DNA of 64,000 nucleotides from Pyropia haitanensis. Its lineage: Eukaryota; Rhodophyta; Bangiophyceae; Bangiales; Bangiaceae. The notes below the pieces were generated by a model that saw only the letters and a program-made list of their open reading frames with translations, did not search any database and was not told the DNA's origin. The stretch spans positions 1,992,875 through 2,056,874 of the forward strand of contig SDUX01000005.1 in NCBI GenBank assembly GCA_008729055.1, in the 5' to 3' direction. Each line of letters opens with the position of its first letter. The first letter of the stretch is position 1. A program made the position numbers and the translations under genes. Below are positions 33,230-42,862 of the stretch, piece after piece.

Positions 33230-34730
33230 GCGGCGACTACCGGCGCCGTGCGTGGGAGGCAGACGCCGCCACGGACGTGGATGGGCAAGAAGTTGCGGGG
33301 CGAACCGTCGACGCGGACGCTACGGCGGCGGAGGGTGGTCGTGCCATGCTGCACTGGTGGCGGAGTAGGGCGACGCACAGGGCGAGGCATCTCGGCTCTG
33401 GGCCAACCAGATGGAGAAATGGAGTTGTCTCTTGCATGTACGGTACAATGCTTGCCAACCCGCACGTAAAAAACAATTCAGCTGACGCAGGGACGTTCCT
33501 CCGATGGGGCGGATCAAACCGGGAAGCGAGCCACCCCACGCGGATCCTGAGTGGCTCGCCCCACTGCTGCAGGGCAGGTCCGTCTGCCACCTGGGTTGCA
33601 GGTCTGCTGGCGCGGCGGCTGCAGCCAGCTGGCCGGAGGCGGGCGCCCCGGAGCAGTCGTCGCCGCCATGGCCCCGCTTCCACGCTCCCACGCGCAGCTC
33701 GCAGTGGCAGCCGCGGCAGGGGGACCGCAAGACCGGTGCATCCGAAAAGTGGACCCGTGCGGCCGCGCTGCCGCACCAACCGCCACCCATGAAAAAATCG
33801 GGGCGGGCCCGCCTCGACCCGCCGCCGTGCGCCGCCGGGCGGGCGGCCCAGATCCATTGCCCAGCTGGACCCCTTCGCGAGCTGCGCCGCTGCTCAGGTC
33901 GCGGCCGCTGCGGGGGGGTCGGGGGCCCCCCGGCCACGTGGGCCGAGCGGGGGGCCCCCGCCGGGACGGCCGCGCGCGCGTGCCAATTTAGCGCGCGCTG
34001 ACTGCTTTTCGCTCGCGTGGCGCCAGTTGCACCAAAGAGGGGGGGGAAGTGGCGGCGGGACCCGCTCCGTCGCGGTCGGCATCAGCGCACCACACGTGCC
34101 GCGGCTGGCGCGTTTCCCCGCACCGTCAATCCGCGAGCGTTTTCGTTAATTTTCGGCCGGGACGCCGCCCCGGCGACGGCGTTGCCACCCAATCAGACAG
34201 CGGGAGTGTGGGTGTCAAACCCGCGCGCGCGCCCCTCGGCTACCTCGCTTGGCGGCTTGCGCGCGCACGCGCACGGCGCGGGCTGGGCTGTCGCCCCCCC
34301 CCCCCCCCCCCCCCAGCACCCACTGCCGCCGCGTAGGCCCCCCCCCACCTCGCCCCTGCCAGCGGCGCCCACGGATAGCTCACCCCCCTCCCACGGCCGC
34401 TCCAGCGCGCCGTCGACTGCCCCGCCGACTGGGACCCCGCAGAGCGCCGTTCTACTGCTGCGTGCGTCTGCGCCCTCGTGCCAAGAGCGCCGTCGTCGCC
34501 GCACCCCTCGTCTGCGACCCCCCAGCGTGCACACCCACCTTTGTCCATTTGCCGACCCCCCGCACCAGCCCCCTGTGCGTGCACCACGTTTGGATCGGTG
34601 GTTTCAGGGGCGCTATACGGCACGTACGCGCGCGCTCGCGCCGGACGGTTGGCGGTCCCGTCCGTCTCGTCGCGGCACCACCCCTCTACTTTCCCCCCTC
34701 GGGCTCCGTTGTCCCCCACCTCTACTCACG
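33230..34730. other. intergenic
   Basis: No supported gene. A CCAAT box (34188-34192) and a C18 run (about 34296-34313) precede the histone-H1-like gene. The last 200 bp are pyrimidine-rich leader. Confidence 0.45.
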
Positions 34731-35622
34731 ATGGACAAGCTCCAGGAGGTATGTGTCTGTGCCTTCTTGCCGTGCCGGTCGGTGCGGATGCAGTTGGTTT
34801 GTGGTGGTGCTGAATGTCGACACCCTGTCTTTCTCGGACTTGACGTGGGCGCCCATTCGTAGACTCTTTGCATGCTGTGGGTGTGCCGAGAGTGTCATTG
34901 ATGGAGCTGGGGTGGACCATGTTTCTCTCTGTTTTGGGCACTATCGATCTGTTTTCTTTCGTGCTCTGTGGGGCAGTTGCTCAAGATTGTTCTTTGAGCA
35001 ACGTCACCTCGCATTGATCCAGAGGAACGTGTTTGCGGTCTTCATGTTGGTCGATGGCTGCTAACGCGTTCCCGTCTTGTTGGTTTTTGTGACCTGCATG
35101 ACCTGCTTGCCTGTCGCTTCACAGTTGCGCAACTGCATTGCGGCAGTGAACAAGGATTCTACGAAATTCTTTGAGGGCAACAACAAGGCGGCCGGCACCC
35201 GTGCGCGCAAGCACTTGCAGGAGCTGAAGTCGCTCGCACAGGTACGTTAGAGCTCCGTTTTTTTTGTTGTGACGTGTGCATTCTTTGCTCGGTGCGCTTG
35301 ATGGTATGGCGCGCTTGCTCTATGACCGCTGTGTGTTTCGCTCATGTGAATGCTAACGTGCCTGGATGTTGTGATGATACGTGTTTGTGTGCGGGCTTGT
35401 GCTTCTCATTCTTTGTGTTGGACACAGGAGCTCCGTGTGCTCATCCAGAGCACCAAGAACGAGAAGCAAGCTGAGCAGCATGCCGAGGTAGAGCAAGAGG
35501 AGCACGACCCGCAGCAGTATGGCCAGCCGCAGCTGATGCCCATGGACCCGCACGCAGCGGCGGCAGCCGCCCACTATAGCAATTATGCCCATCAGTCGGT
35601 GGATCAAGATGGTGGCTATTGA
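34731..35622 (+). CDS. histone-H1-like (Hc1-type) DNA-binding protein, three exons
   Basis: A 109-residue protein. Exons: 34731-34748 (MDKLQE), 35125-35241 and 35428-35622. Introns are 34749-35124 (GTATGT..CACAG) and 35242-35427 (GTACGT..CACAG), both phase 0 and markedly T-rich. The spliced core runs LRNCIAAVNKDSTKFFEGNN then KAAGTRARKHLQELKSLAQ and ELRVLIQSTKNEK. The pattern G-N-x-A-A-G-T-R-x-R-K-x-L-Q-E-x-K-x-L-A-Q-E-x-R is that of the bacterial Hc1 / histone-H1-like family (Chlamydia, Bacteroidetes), small basic proteins that compact DNA. The tail is unlike those proteins: acidic/Gln-rich, then Tyr/His/Pro-rich (YGQPQLMPMDPHAAAAAAHY), ending DQDGGY. Codons are balanced and the exon signals excellent, so the gene model is secure. 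The function is inferred from the core motif only; nuclear versus organellar location is unknown. Confidence 0.8.
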
Positions 35623-36508
35623 TGAGCGGCGCTGCACTTGACTTGTTTTTGTCTTTTGTCGGACTGTAGGGGCGGTGCAGCGGGCGATGACTTGTCGCGG
35701 CGGATGGGGCTGCCGGTGCGATGGATGGTCGGTTGGGAGGTGGCTGGCTCTGGCCGGGTCTGGGTGGCTGTGTCGGCATGGCTATGCGTTGGGCAGCTGT
35801 GCTCGCGGCGACTTGTATGAACATATGGAGCCTGCGTCGGGCGCTGCACACCGCGCGTTGCAGGTGCACTTGGGTTGGGACTTTTCCTCTTTTTCTTTTT
35901 TGTGTGATGCATGGGTCCAGCTGTTGCATCTGACGCGCTTATGTGTTGGGCTCTGTCGAGCATTCACGCGCTGCCAGCAAAGCTCGTATTGTCGTGGATT
36001 CCCTTTCTTCGTGTGAGGTGAGCTGCCGGTGAGATGGGCCAGTAGCTTGGGCACGGGTGTCGTGGAGCTGAAACTCCTTGTCAGGAGCGAACCAGCTGCC
36101 CCGACACCGTGCCTGTGAGCGAAAATTGTCTCTGAACACATCATGTGCATGATGCGTGTATGGTGTCTCTTCAGAGCGTCCTTGCGGGAGCGACCGTACC
36201 CACAGCGCCAAGCCGCCGCTGCCGCCATCGGTTGGATTCGCAACGGTCCTCCCTTTTCACTAGACACGTGGCTCTCTCTGCTGCGTTCTGTCACGGCCAG
36301 TGGCATCCTTGGCGCGTTCTACTGTTCAGCTCCTCCGCCCATCCCCCCACCCCACCCCAGCTCGTTCTCCCTCACCGTTCGGCCTGCGTGTCCATCCACT
36401 GCTGCTCACGCTTTCCCCATTCCCCTGTTGGCCGTCCGCACGCGTCCCCCGCGGCGCCACCCCCCGGCCAGCGCTGTGGCACCCACCGCCAGGCCCCGAC
36501 TCCCCCCC
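35623..36508. other. 3' UTR and intergenic leader
   Basis: T/G-rich sequence after the H1-like gene is probably its 3' UTR. From about 36320 the sequence turns pyrimidine-rich up to the sirtuin ATG. No gene is seen. Confidence 0.5.
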
Positions 36509-37814
36509 ATGGCCGCTTCCTCCACCGCTGCTGGCTACGCCGACCGCCTCTCCTCAGGCGCCTACTTTGGCGACGTTGACCTGCGGCCCGAGCCAGACCC
36601 GCCGGCGGTAGTGGCGGGCAAGGCCGCGGCGCTCGCTGCGGCCGTCCGTGCCGCCGGCGGGCGGGTCGTCGTCCACACGGGGGCGGGCATCAGTACCGCA
36701 GCGGGGATCCGCGACTTTCGTGGCGCCGACGGGGTGTGGACGGTGGCGGCGGCGGACAAGGCGCGACGGCTGGGGTGGGGGGGGGTGAGGGGGCGGCCAC
36801 ACCCCCGCGGGAGCCGTCCTCGTTGCCTGACAGCGATGGGGCCGACAGCGGAGGCGGCTCCGCCTACAGAGGGGGCGGCGTCTCCGACAGCGGGGGCGAC
36901 GGGGGCTCCCCGGTGGCGGCGCCCTTGACGACGTCAAGGCGCCGTAGTGCCCGCACGGCTGCGGCGGCGGTGGCGGCGGCGGCGGCGGCGGCGGCTGCCG
37001 CCCCAACGGTGAGCCGCCCCGCGAAGCGGCCCCGCCCGCGCATCAAGCGGGAAGGGGCGGTCGCGGCGTGTTGGGTCGCCTCCGCTGCAGCGACACCGGC
37101 TGGTGGACAGCCGGCGGCAGTGAGCCTGCCCGCCGGTCGGGGGCCGGTCAAGGCAGAGCCCCCACAGTCCGGCACCGTCAATGGGGCGGCGGCCCCCCTC
37201 GGGGCCGCCCCCCAGCCCGCCGACGGGGTGTCTTTCCTGTCGGCCGCGCCCACGCTCGCACACATGGCGCTGGTCGGGCTCGTCGCGGCAGGCGTGGTGT
37301 CCCACGTGGTCTCCCAAAACGTGGACGGCTTGCACCTGCGGTCGGGCCTGCCGCGGCGACGCCTGTCCGAGCTCCATGGCGACGTGTTTGTCGAGGCGTG
37401 TGCGGCCTGCAGCGCCGAGTACTACCGCCCGTTTACCGAGATGCCGACGGTGGGCTTTCGGCCGACCGGCCGCCGTTGTACCGCGCGGGTGGCAGTTCCT
37501 GTGTGCGACGGCGACGGCGGCGGCCGCGACGGCGGCCGCGACGGCGGCGGCGGTGGCTGCGGCGGCGGCAGCGATGGCGGCGGTTCTGTGGGCGGCGACC
37601 TGGGCCGCCGAGGGGTGTGTGGGGGCGCCCTCCGCGACCAGGTGCTCGACTGGGACGACGCCCTCCCCGAGGCTGACTCGGTGGCGGCCGATGCCGCGTC
37701 GGACGCGGCCGCCTTGGCGCTGGTGGTTGGCTCTTCCATGCAGATGACCGCCGCGCGCGGCTTTGCGCTCCGCACCATCCGATCACGCCGGGGGGGCGCG
37801 GCCGCCGCCACCGA

Positions 37815-37845
<31 letters not shown>

Positions 37846-38757
37846 GGTGGTGCCATGGTGGTCGTCAACCTGTCACGGACGTGGGGCGACGCCGCCGCGC
37901 GGCTCGTCATCCGCGCGCCCGCCGACACCCTATTTGCGTGCCTGTGCGCGGCGCTGGGCGTGGCCATCCCGCCGTACGTCCGCACTGCGGGGGTGGCGGT
38001 GACCGCCACGCCCGGCTCGGCTGAGGGCACCGGGGGGGGCGACGCGGCGGCTGCGGCGACGTGCCTGCGGGTGGCGCTCGGCGGGGTGCTCCCACCGCCC
38101 GATGAGGGGCTCCCGTTCTGCGCCCGCGCGACGCTGCGATGGCTGGAGGGTGGCGTGGATGTAGGGGATGGAAAGGTCTTCGCCACTGCCGAGACGGACG
38201 CGCCGCGGGGGTGGGTGGCATCGCTGTTCGCGCCGCGCGGGGGTCGGGGGGGGACCCTGTCGCCGCTGCCGACGGCGACCCTGCTGGAGGTGACTCTCCA
38301 CCTGGAGCCCACCGTGTGTGGGCGGCCGGGCGTGGCGCGACCAACGGCGGTGGTGACGCAACCAGTGGGGGCGGCCGCTGCGATGGCGGCGGAGGTGGCG
38401 GCCGCCCCCGGCCCCCCGCACCGCGTCGTGCACACCGTGGAGCTGGCGCGCGTCGACTATGCCGCCACCGCAGCGGCGGCCGTCGCTGCCACGGCTGCGG
38501 CGGCTGCGGCGGCGCCGGCGGCGCCGGCGGCGGTTGCCGCGACCGCCGCGCCCGGCCGCGCCGCCACCCCCGGCGGCGGGCGGATACCCGTGGCGGTGGC
38601 GACCGTGGACGCGGCGACCTACTACCACCGGCTGGGCGGCGTCGGCCGCGGCCGCTGCGTGTGCGTGCTGTGTGGGGCGGCGGTCGGGCACAGCCGCAAG
38701 CGTGCGCACCTGCGCGTGTGTGAGCGGGTGGCGGTGGTGGAGGAGGGCGCGGGGTGA
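36509..38757 (+). CDS. SIRT6/7-type (class IV) sirtuin deacylase, frame broken at a G9 run
   Basis: NAD-dependent protein deacylase or ADP-ribosyltransferase, expected on chromatin. From ATG 36509: YADRLSSG, then the NAD-binding VVVHTGAGISTAAGIRDFRG (about 53-72) and GVWTV. The frame shifts -1 at the G9 run 36777-36785 and continues 36786-38757. An acidic/Ser/Ala-rich insert of about 150 residues (with RPAKRPRPRIKRE, nuclear-signal-like) separates the two halves. Then LAHMALVGL, SQNVDGLHLRSGLPRRRLSE and LHGDVFVEACAACSAEYYRP follow. The zinc cysteines are ACAAC, then GRRC and, after a Gly-rich insert, RGVCGGALRDQVLDWDDALP. GSSMQM and VVVNL close the NAD fold. A C-terminal extension of about 270 residues ends in a Cys/His group (CVLCGAAVGHSRKRAHLRVC) like a C2HC finger. 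It is larger than the usual 355-400 residues. Identity is strong. Confidence 0.87.
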
Positions 38758-39238
38758 GCGGGGAGTAGCGGTGTGGGAGTGGCGGAGCAAGAGGGGCGGC
38801 GGAGGATGGACATTGGTGGCCCCCTCCTCCTCTCCCCCTGCCTCGCCACGGACCAGCCGACGCTGACAGCGTAGCGGACCAGCCGACGCTGACGGCGTAC
38901 CGGCAGCAACGGCAGACCGGCTTGGTGGCCCTGCTTTCCTGACGGGAGCAGCGGAGTGCGCCCCCTATCCACGCGACACAGATCACGGCCTCGGCGGGCG
39001 TGGCGCGTGCTCTATCCACGGCTGTGGCTGTGGTCGCACTCCTCCTCGTCCCCTCCCTCTTCCCCAGACGGCGACGGGAAATGGACAGAAGAGTATGAGG
39101 CAAGAAGCGAACGAGGCGGGCGGGCGGCCCCGTGGCGACCCCCCCCGCCCCCAACCCCACGCACGTACCCCTATCCACGACAGGGCGCTCCCTCTGCCGC
39201 GCCCGCAGACCCCCCCCCCGCCACCATCACCGCGCCTG
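38758..39238. other. intergenic between convergent genes
   Basis: Convergent 3' ends of the sirtuin (+) and DUF1622 (-) genes. It contains a 26-bp tandem duplication (GGACCAGCCGACGCTGACRG-type, 38850-38901). No gene seen. Confidence 0.5.
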
Positions 39239-39653
39239 TCAAAACGACGGCGCGGAGGGCCCCTCGTGGGGCTTCCATTGGATCTCCGCCTCGAGTACGA
39301 GCGTCAGCGCCGCGCGGAGGGCCATGACCGTCGCGACGTGGCGGAGCCCCGCCCCCCCCCCCCCCCCCCCCCCCCAACCCCCCGAGGCCCGCCACCCGTG
39401 GCAGCGTCTCGGCCACGTCCGCGGCGAGGAGCACGTCCAGCCCGAGCAGCAGCGACTGCCCAAACTGCCGCCGCACCGGCACGAGCGCGCAGAAGAGCGT
39501 ATCCCCGCGGGTGACCACCGCCTCCACGTACTGGCCGACCGCGCGGGCGGCGGCGGCGAGCATCACGCCCATGCCGAGCGCGCACAGCACGTGCACGAGG
39601 AGCTCATAGGCGGGGGGGAAGGCCGCCGCGACGCGGCGCAGGGCCACGGACAT
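39239..39653 (-). CDS. DUF1622-family membrane protein, frame broken at a C24 run
   Basis: Small integral membrane protein of the DUF1622 family, function unknown. From ATG 39653: MSVALRRVAAAFPPAYELLV, a first helix HVLCALGMGVMLAAAARAVG, then the family's RRQFGQSLLLGLDVLLAADV (second helix and conserved L-x-L-D/E-x-L-x-A-A-D). Frame is lost at the C24 run 39352-39375. The matching continuation is in another frame: LRHVATVMALRAALTLVLEA and EIQWKPHEGPSAPSF, stop at 39239, with the family's third helix and E-x-E-I signature. The shift is one base fewer or two more in a 24-base run, easily a counting error. A longer Pro/Ala-rich N-terminal extension in a third frame (upstream to about 40150) would join through the G11 run 39661-39671. 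Family assignment is by motif memory. Confidence 0.65.
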
Positions 39654-42600
39654 GGCGCCCGGGGGGGGGGGAGTACCGCCGGCAGGCGGCGGCCGCCCCC
39701 GTCGTCATGCCCGTCCCCGTGGCGGCGGCCGTACCAGGCGTCACCATCGCCCACCCCGCCGGGCGGCGGCGGTGGCGGTGGGGGCTCCCCTGCGGCCGTC
39801 GGCGGCGGCTGGGCGGCGGCAGCCGCGGCGGCGGCGGCCGCCGCCGCCCGCTCGGTGGCGGCGGTCACCCACGCGGGCGGCGTCGGCGGCCCGCTGCGCG
39901 GCGGCGGCGGGCTGCCCCGCGGTGACGGCGCGGCACGGTTGGCGCCCCCCCCGCGCGGCAGCAGCGCCGCGCGGGGGCGGCCGCCTGTAGTCGAGAACGG
40001 GTAGGGCGAGGGGGGGGCGTGGCGGGCAGAGGTGGGGGGGTAGCAGCAGCGGTGGACGGAGGGGGGGAGGGAGGGGTGCAGGCGAGCGCCGAGGGTGACA
40101 AAAGCGTGTTGGGGGGGCATGGCCGGGGAGGATGGGGGGGGGGGCGAACGGAAGGAAGTCGGTGCTGGGGGAAGCGGAGCTCGCACGAGAAACAGATGCG
40201 TACGGGGCTAAGGTGAGGCCCGGGCTGAGGACACGGATGAAGAACAGGTGAAGGGAGTGAGTGGTTTGGAATTTCGGTGCTTCTCCGGACGCGCCTGTCT
40301 TGCAAGGCAATGATTTCTGACTCGGCTGTGCCGGTTGCCGACACTGCTCGGTGCCTCGACCCAATTATAGGTCGGACGTACTCAAGTTCAGCCAAGTGAA
40401 GCGTCCAGCTGTTCCACGGGACAAACGACAGCGGCCACGAGGCTGCTGTGAGTATTGATACGTTGGCGGGGTAGGGAAGAAGGAGGCGGGTAGTGACGAG
40501 GTACAGCCAAAGTATCCCACTCACTTCCACCCGCCGGGACACCGCAGCGGCCGTGGCCGAGATGGAGACGTGGGACGCCACCGCCACGACAGCAAGACGA
40601 CCGGCGGCGTCGTTTCGCCCTCACCCCCCCCGCCCCGAACTCTGATCGATACTGGCAAGCTCGCCGCCTCTCCGTGACCTTCGCCCCCGCCGCGCCGCAG
40701 CTCCACGTACCCTGACCGTGGCATCCTCCCCGCGGCGGTGGCCGCCAGCGATTGCGGCGTTGAAGTGCCGCGGCGCCGTCCCTCTTCCCCCCCCGCCTCC
40801 CCCTCAACCACTCATCTATGCCGCCGAGGCGCGGTGCGCCGCCCGCATCGGATTGCCGCGGGTGCTCGGCGGCCGGCGTGACGCGCCCTCGCGCGGCAGA
40901 CCGCCGGGGGCTTCACGCCGGCGAGGGGTTGGTCCCCTCGTCACGCCCACGGGCGTACCGTCTAGGCACAGCGGACGGATGGAGCCGCCAGAGGTTCAGG
41001 CCGCGGCGGCCGTGGAGCCCGCCTGGTGGGTGCGGCGTTGCGTGCCGGTTCCCCAGCCCGGCCGTCACAATCGCGTTTTCATTTCGGCCCCCATCTGGGC
41101 GCACAAAAAAGCACCCGGGGGTGGCGCCGTCAGCGCCGCCGCCGCCAGCCCCGTGCTGCCCGTTTGCCAGACCCGGACGGGGCCGCGGGCGGAGCGCCAC
41201 TGGCCGGCTCGGCGAGGCTGACGCGCAGCACGGGGGGGGCACCCCGACTGGCACTCACCGTCCTTGTCGGTGGCAGCGGGCGCCCGCGGCGCGGCCTCGC
41301 GGCGCGGTTGCGGGCGCGGGGAACGCGGCGGTGCCCGCGGCCGCGTGCAGGGAGCGCGCCGTCGACGGGCGGGCACGGTAGCTCGTGGAAGGCTCACGAG
41401 ACGAGCTCTCGCAGGCCCCGCCACGGACGGAAGCGCCGCTTGCCGCTCTGGCAGCCCAGATCGAGAGTGTAAGTCTACCTGATTTTGGCCAATGGAAGGC
41501 TCAGAAAGCGTCGAGCGGCCAATCACACGCTGTTGCCAACCCCGTTCCGCGCAGCCACGCGAGACATCACCGGGACATGGCACCGCTGCAGCCGCGACAC
41601 GCAAGTCACGCGCTCGCCCCGTTGCCGCGCGCGTGCCGTGGCGGCGGCGTCGCCTTCCGCCCCGCGGTGGCAGCAGCGCTGGCGGCTCGCCCCTTTGGCG
41701 TCGGCGGCAGTCGCGGTGGCGGTGACGGGCGGTGGCGGTCGCGACGTGGGTGGCGCCAGCCGCCGCCGCCGCCGCTGCCGCGGCTGTCGCTGTCGCTGCA
41801 GCCGCCCCTCCCGCGGCGGTCTCGCCCATGGCGGTGGCCCCCATCAGCGCCCTCTCCGGCGCCCCCCCCGAAACCGATCCCCCCCCGCCGGCGGGCAGGG
41901 GGTGCGTCCCGCAGCCACCCCTCGCGGCTGGGAGTCGCGGTTGCGGTCGCGGTTGCGGACGCGGTCGCGGTCACTGGGCGGCCACCCCTCTCTCCGTGAC
42001 CGCGGCGGCTACCGCCCGCCGCGCTTTGGTCGCCGCCCGTGGCGGCAGCCGCGGTGCGGGTGACTGGGCGCACCCATACGCGGCGGGGGCTCCTTCCCCC
42101 GACTCATTGATTGAGCGCGCGCCGCGGCGCCCGGTACGCGTGGCGGCGTACCCCCCTTTGTACGGCGTCGCGCCCCTTCCGCCCCCGTACCGCAGCTCGG
42201 CGCGTCGCGCTACGGTGGCGGCCGACGCGCGTCCGCCGCGACACCACCGCGGTGTGTGCGCGTGGGGATGGGTGCGCCACGGGCGGGGTGGTGGGTGGGC
42301 CTGCCGGCAGTGTGGTCGAGGCGGTGTCGACCCCACCCGCATACCGACAGGTGGCCGGGCGGTGGCGGGGGGAAAATTCGGCAGCGAGCGAGCCGCGCGC
42401 GGCGGCACTGGCAACGCTCGCGGCCGTGCGGGGCGTGGGACAGCCCCACCTGTTGGGGCAAGCTAGCTTGGCTAGGTCACTTTCCATCCGCGGTCACCCT
42501 GGCCAATGAACTACCCACGCGACCGCGGGGACAAGGCGTCGCGGCACGCAGAGGCCAGCTCCTGCAGGTGGCAATGGGCAGCGCACGCCTCTACTCCCCC

Positions 42601-42862
42601 CCCTCCCCCCCACCCACTCCCCCCTCCTCCTCACTTCTCCCGGTCAGCGTCCATGAGCCCCTGCGACCAAACACACCAGCGCGCCGCGACCAAGCCCCGG
42701 CGCTGCCATCGGCTAGCGGCGGCGACCGCCTCCAGGCATGAGGACTCAACGGTGCCGCTCGCCAACCCCACCCCCCCCCCCCCCCAACCCTTCTCCCATC
42801 CACCTGCAAAGCCCGCCGGTCCTCCCGTTCCTCTCGCCGACTGCGTAGCACTCATAGCTGCG
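39654..42862. other. intergenic, no supported gene
   Basis: The first 500 bp may encode an N-terminal extension of the DUF1622 protein on the minus strand. The rest is GC-rich with many overlapping Ala/Arg/Pro frames on both strands (for example plus-strand 41732-42466), none with a recognisable domain. Confidence 0.45.

Noticed and set aside
34731..35622. Bacterial contamination suggested by the Hc1-type core and the DUF1622 gene
   Set aside because: Clean GT-AG introns in the H1-like gene, eukaryotic neighbours and absence of ribosome-binding sites show nuclear eukaryotic DNA.
36777..36900. Intron as the cause of the sirtuin frame change (G9 followed by GTGAGG)
   Set aside because: Not excluded, but no good acceptor restoring the frame was seen near, and the same -1 break at nine-base runs in other genes makes a missing base simpler.
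41732..42466. Ala-rich plus-strand frame of 244 codons
   Set aside because: Low complexity, no domain, strong overlapping frames on both strands; not better than background.
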